A stretch of 6,133 nt of DNA, taken from contig JAOZSY010000160.1 in assembly GCA_029939445.1 (NCBI GenBank), forward strand, positions 1 through 6,133, read 5' to 3'. The position numbers and the translations under genes are program-made. Within the stretch, counting starts at the first letter, position 1, and each line of letters starts with the position of its first letter. The DNA is from Bacteroidales bacterium (GTDB lineage Bacteria; Bacteroidota; Bacteroidia; Bacteroidales; UBA1556). Below are positions 4,977-6,133 of the stretch, piece by piece. The notes under the pieces were generated by a model. The model was not told the origin of the DNA, did no database searches, and worked only from the letters and a program-made list of their open reading frames with translations.

Positions 4977-6133
4977 TTACTTGAGTAAATGTACAGTTCC
5001 TTTTAGAATATATTGCTCGCGGAGAGTTTCCGTAATTTCAAAAACGTAAGTATAAACTCCAGAAGGAGCCTGATCCCCTTTATAAGTGCCATCCCATTTT
5101 ATTGATGGTTCATCAGATTTGAATATTAACTCTCCCCATCGATTAAAAATATACATTCTGAATCTATCTATTGCGGCATATTGTCCCACAATACCAAATT
5201 CATCATTTAAACCATCGCCATTAGGGGTAAAAGCATTAGGTGCATAAAAGAAATTACATCTTTCAACATTTAGTGTAAAAGAAGTATCATGCGTACATCT
5301 AGTTTGGTTATATACATTTGTAAGTTGTAAAGAATAAGTTGTTTTTTGCGTTGGTTGTACTATAATATATTGGCTCATTTCTCCAGTATTCCATAGGTAT
5401 TCGTCAGCAACTGATGCTCTAAGTTCAGTAGATTTTCCAAGGCAAAGAGTATCATCAATGGTGCTAATTATTGCTGTAGGAATATCAAGTACATCTACTA
5501 ATAAGGATGCTGTATCTATACAATTGCTAATATTGGTTACTGTTACAGAATATCTTGTTAATGAAGAAGGACTTACATTTTGGGTTCTAGAATTAGCCCC
5601 ATTGCTCCAGCTATAATCTGCATAATTTCCTAATGCGCGTATATAAGCCGATGATCTATTACAGATTGTTGTATCTAAACTTACTATTGCAATAGGGGAG
5701 TCAAGAGCTTTCACATAAGTACTATCAGCTATAGTACAGCCAAATGTATCGGTTACAATAATACTATAATACTCACTACTATTTACAAGAAATGAAATAT
5801 CCGATGTTAGTTCTCCATTGTCCCATAAAAAAGTATACGAAGGGTCACCAACTGCTGATATATGTGCTGTGTCGTTTGAACATACCGAATCTCCAATAAT
5901 AACTATTTGAGGGCTTCCATCATAAATAATAATTTGATCAAATGTGTCAGTATTGCATATATCAGTTATAGTTAAAGTATATGTAGTTGTAATGCTAGGG
6001 TCTGACAATAAAGTGGAGGTTGTGTCGCCTGTACTCCACGTATAAGAATAAGGCAAATATCCACCTACTATATTAGGATTAATAGTCATAGTATCACTAT
6101 TGCACAGTACAGTATCAGATGGTAAATTACATT
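4977..6133 (-). CDS. T9SS-secreted repeat protein with gliding-motility (CHU_C) C-terminus, 5' partial
   Basis: On the minus strand the frame is open from the right edge to TAA at 4977-4979, giving 384 complete codons. The ATG at 6087-6089 is internal, because a repeat unit and its first Cys lie upstream of it. Residues counted from base 6131: four Ig/PKD-like repeats (1-73, 74-145, 146-217, 218-292), then a type B T9SS sorting domain (293-384). The repeats each carry two Cys 47-49 residues apart and a W-S-T-G, W-D-N-G, W-S-N-G or W-N-T-G motif. No enzyme motif or membrane segment is visible in the part present. Family knowledge says that such proteins are large cell-surface or released T9SS cargo, some of them gliding adhesins in the style of SprB. 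The specific function is unknown. The gene converges on the + strand gene with 93 bases between stop codons, and its promoter lies outside the window. Confidence 0.92.
   Translation of the reverse strand, partial: CNLPSDTVLCNSDTMTINPNIVGGYLPYSYTWSTGDTTSTLLSDPSITTTYTLTITDICNTDTFDQIIIYDGSPQIVIIGDSVCSNDTAHISAVGDPSYTFLWDNGELTSDISFLVNSSEYYSIIVTDTFGCTIADSTYVKALDSPIAIVSLDTTICNRSSAYIRALGNYADYSWSNGANSRTQNVSPSSLTRYSVTVTNISNCIDTASLLVDVLDIPTAIISTIDDTLCLGKSTELRASVADEYLWNTGEMSQYIIVQPTQKTTYSLQLTNVYNQTRCTHDTSFTLNVERCNFFYAPNAFTPNGDGLNDEFGIVGQYAAIDRFRMYIFNRWGELIFKSDEPSIKWDGTYKGDQAPSGVYTYVFEITETLREQYILKGTVHLLK
4980..5255 (-). other. T9SS type B (CHU_C / gliding motility-associated) sorting domain
   Basis: The last 92 residues of the minus-strand protein. 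It opens with F-Y-A-P-N-A-F-T-P-N-G-D-G-L-N-D-E-F, followed by Y-I-F-N-R-W-G-E-L-I-F-K-S, K-W-D-G-T-Y-K-G, A-P-S-G-V-Y-T-Y-V-F and a closing K-G-T-V-H-L-L-K. These are the diagnostic motifs of the gliding motility-associated C-terminal domain (TIGR04131, CHU_C). In characterised systems such as Flavobacterium johnsoniae SprB, type B cargo needs T9SS together with a PorP/SprF-type partner protein, and the domain is not handled in the same way as type A. Confidence 0.96.
5256..6133 (-). repeat. Four tandem ~72-residue Ig/PKD-like repeats (protein-level)
   Basis: Unit boundaries, read leftwards on the minus strand, are about 6133-5913 (partial), 5912-5697, 5696-5481 and 5480-5256. The middle two are exactly 216 bases each. 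Every unit has an early Cys, Y-x-W-x-x-G at mid-domain, T-x-Y-S/T-x-x-x-T-D/N near the end and a late Cys. Links between units are short, such as D-S-P-I-A-I and D-I-P-T-A-I. The layout is that of the SprB-like or PKD-like repeats found in long Bacteroidota adhesins. More units probably lie beyond the right edge. Confidence 0.83.

Overview
The window comes from an AT-rich genome of the phylum Bacteroidota, probably from the gliding or environmental lineages. The evidence is that it holds the 3' ends of two long genes for secreted, multidomain, adhesin-like proteins, and each ends in a different class of type IX secretion system (T9SS) C-terminal sorting domain. T9SS is confined to this phylum and its close relatives. 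No RNA gene, insertion sequence, CRISPR array or enzyme domain is visible.

Bases 1-4883 (+): one open frame that is already open at the left edge, so its start lies outside the window. It encodes at least 1626 residues. In order these are five ~75-residue repeats built on an E-Y-F-F-D-N-D-P-G motif, a degenerate PKD-like domain, five Ig-like domains in exact 80-residue register, a PKD variant, an Ig-like domain, a canonical PKD domain, two more Ig-like domains, two fibronectin-III-like domains, a short Asn/Ser-rich linker, a canonical PKD domain and a type A T9SS sorting domain.

Bases 4884-4976: a short intergenic region between convergent genes. It is dominated by a 17-bp perfect hairpin with a T-rich tail on the + side, a good intrinsic terminator that may serve both genes.

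Bases 4977-6133 (-): the 3' end of a second gene, open to the right edge. It has at least four ~72-75-residue Cys-containing Ig/PKD-like repeats followed by a gliding-motility-associated (CHU_C, type B) T9SS sorting domain.

Taken together, both products are expected to cross the outer membrane through T9SS and act outside the cell as filamentous or cell-surface proteins in adhesion, gliding or matrix binding. They are related in general design but carry different sorting signals. Domain names rest on reading motifs by eye and were not checked by a profile search. Any ligand or substrate is unknown.
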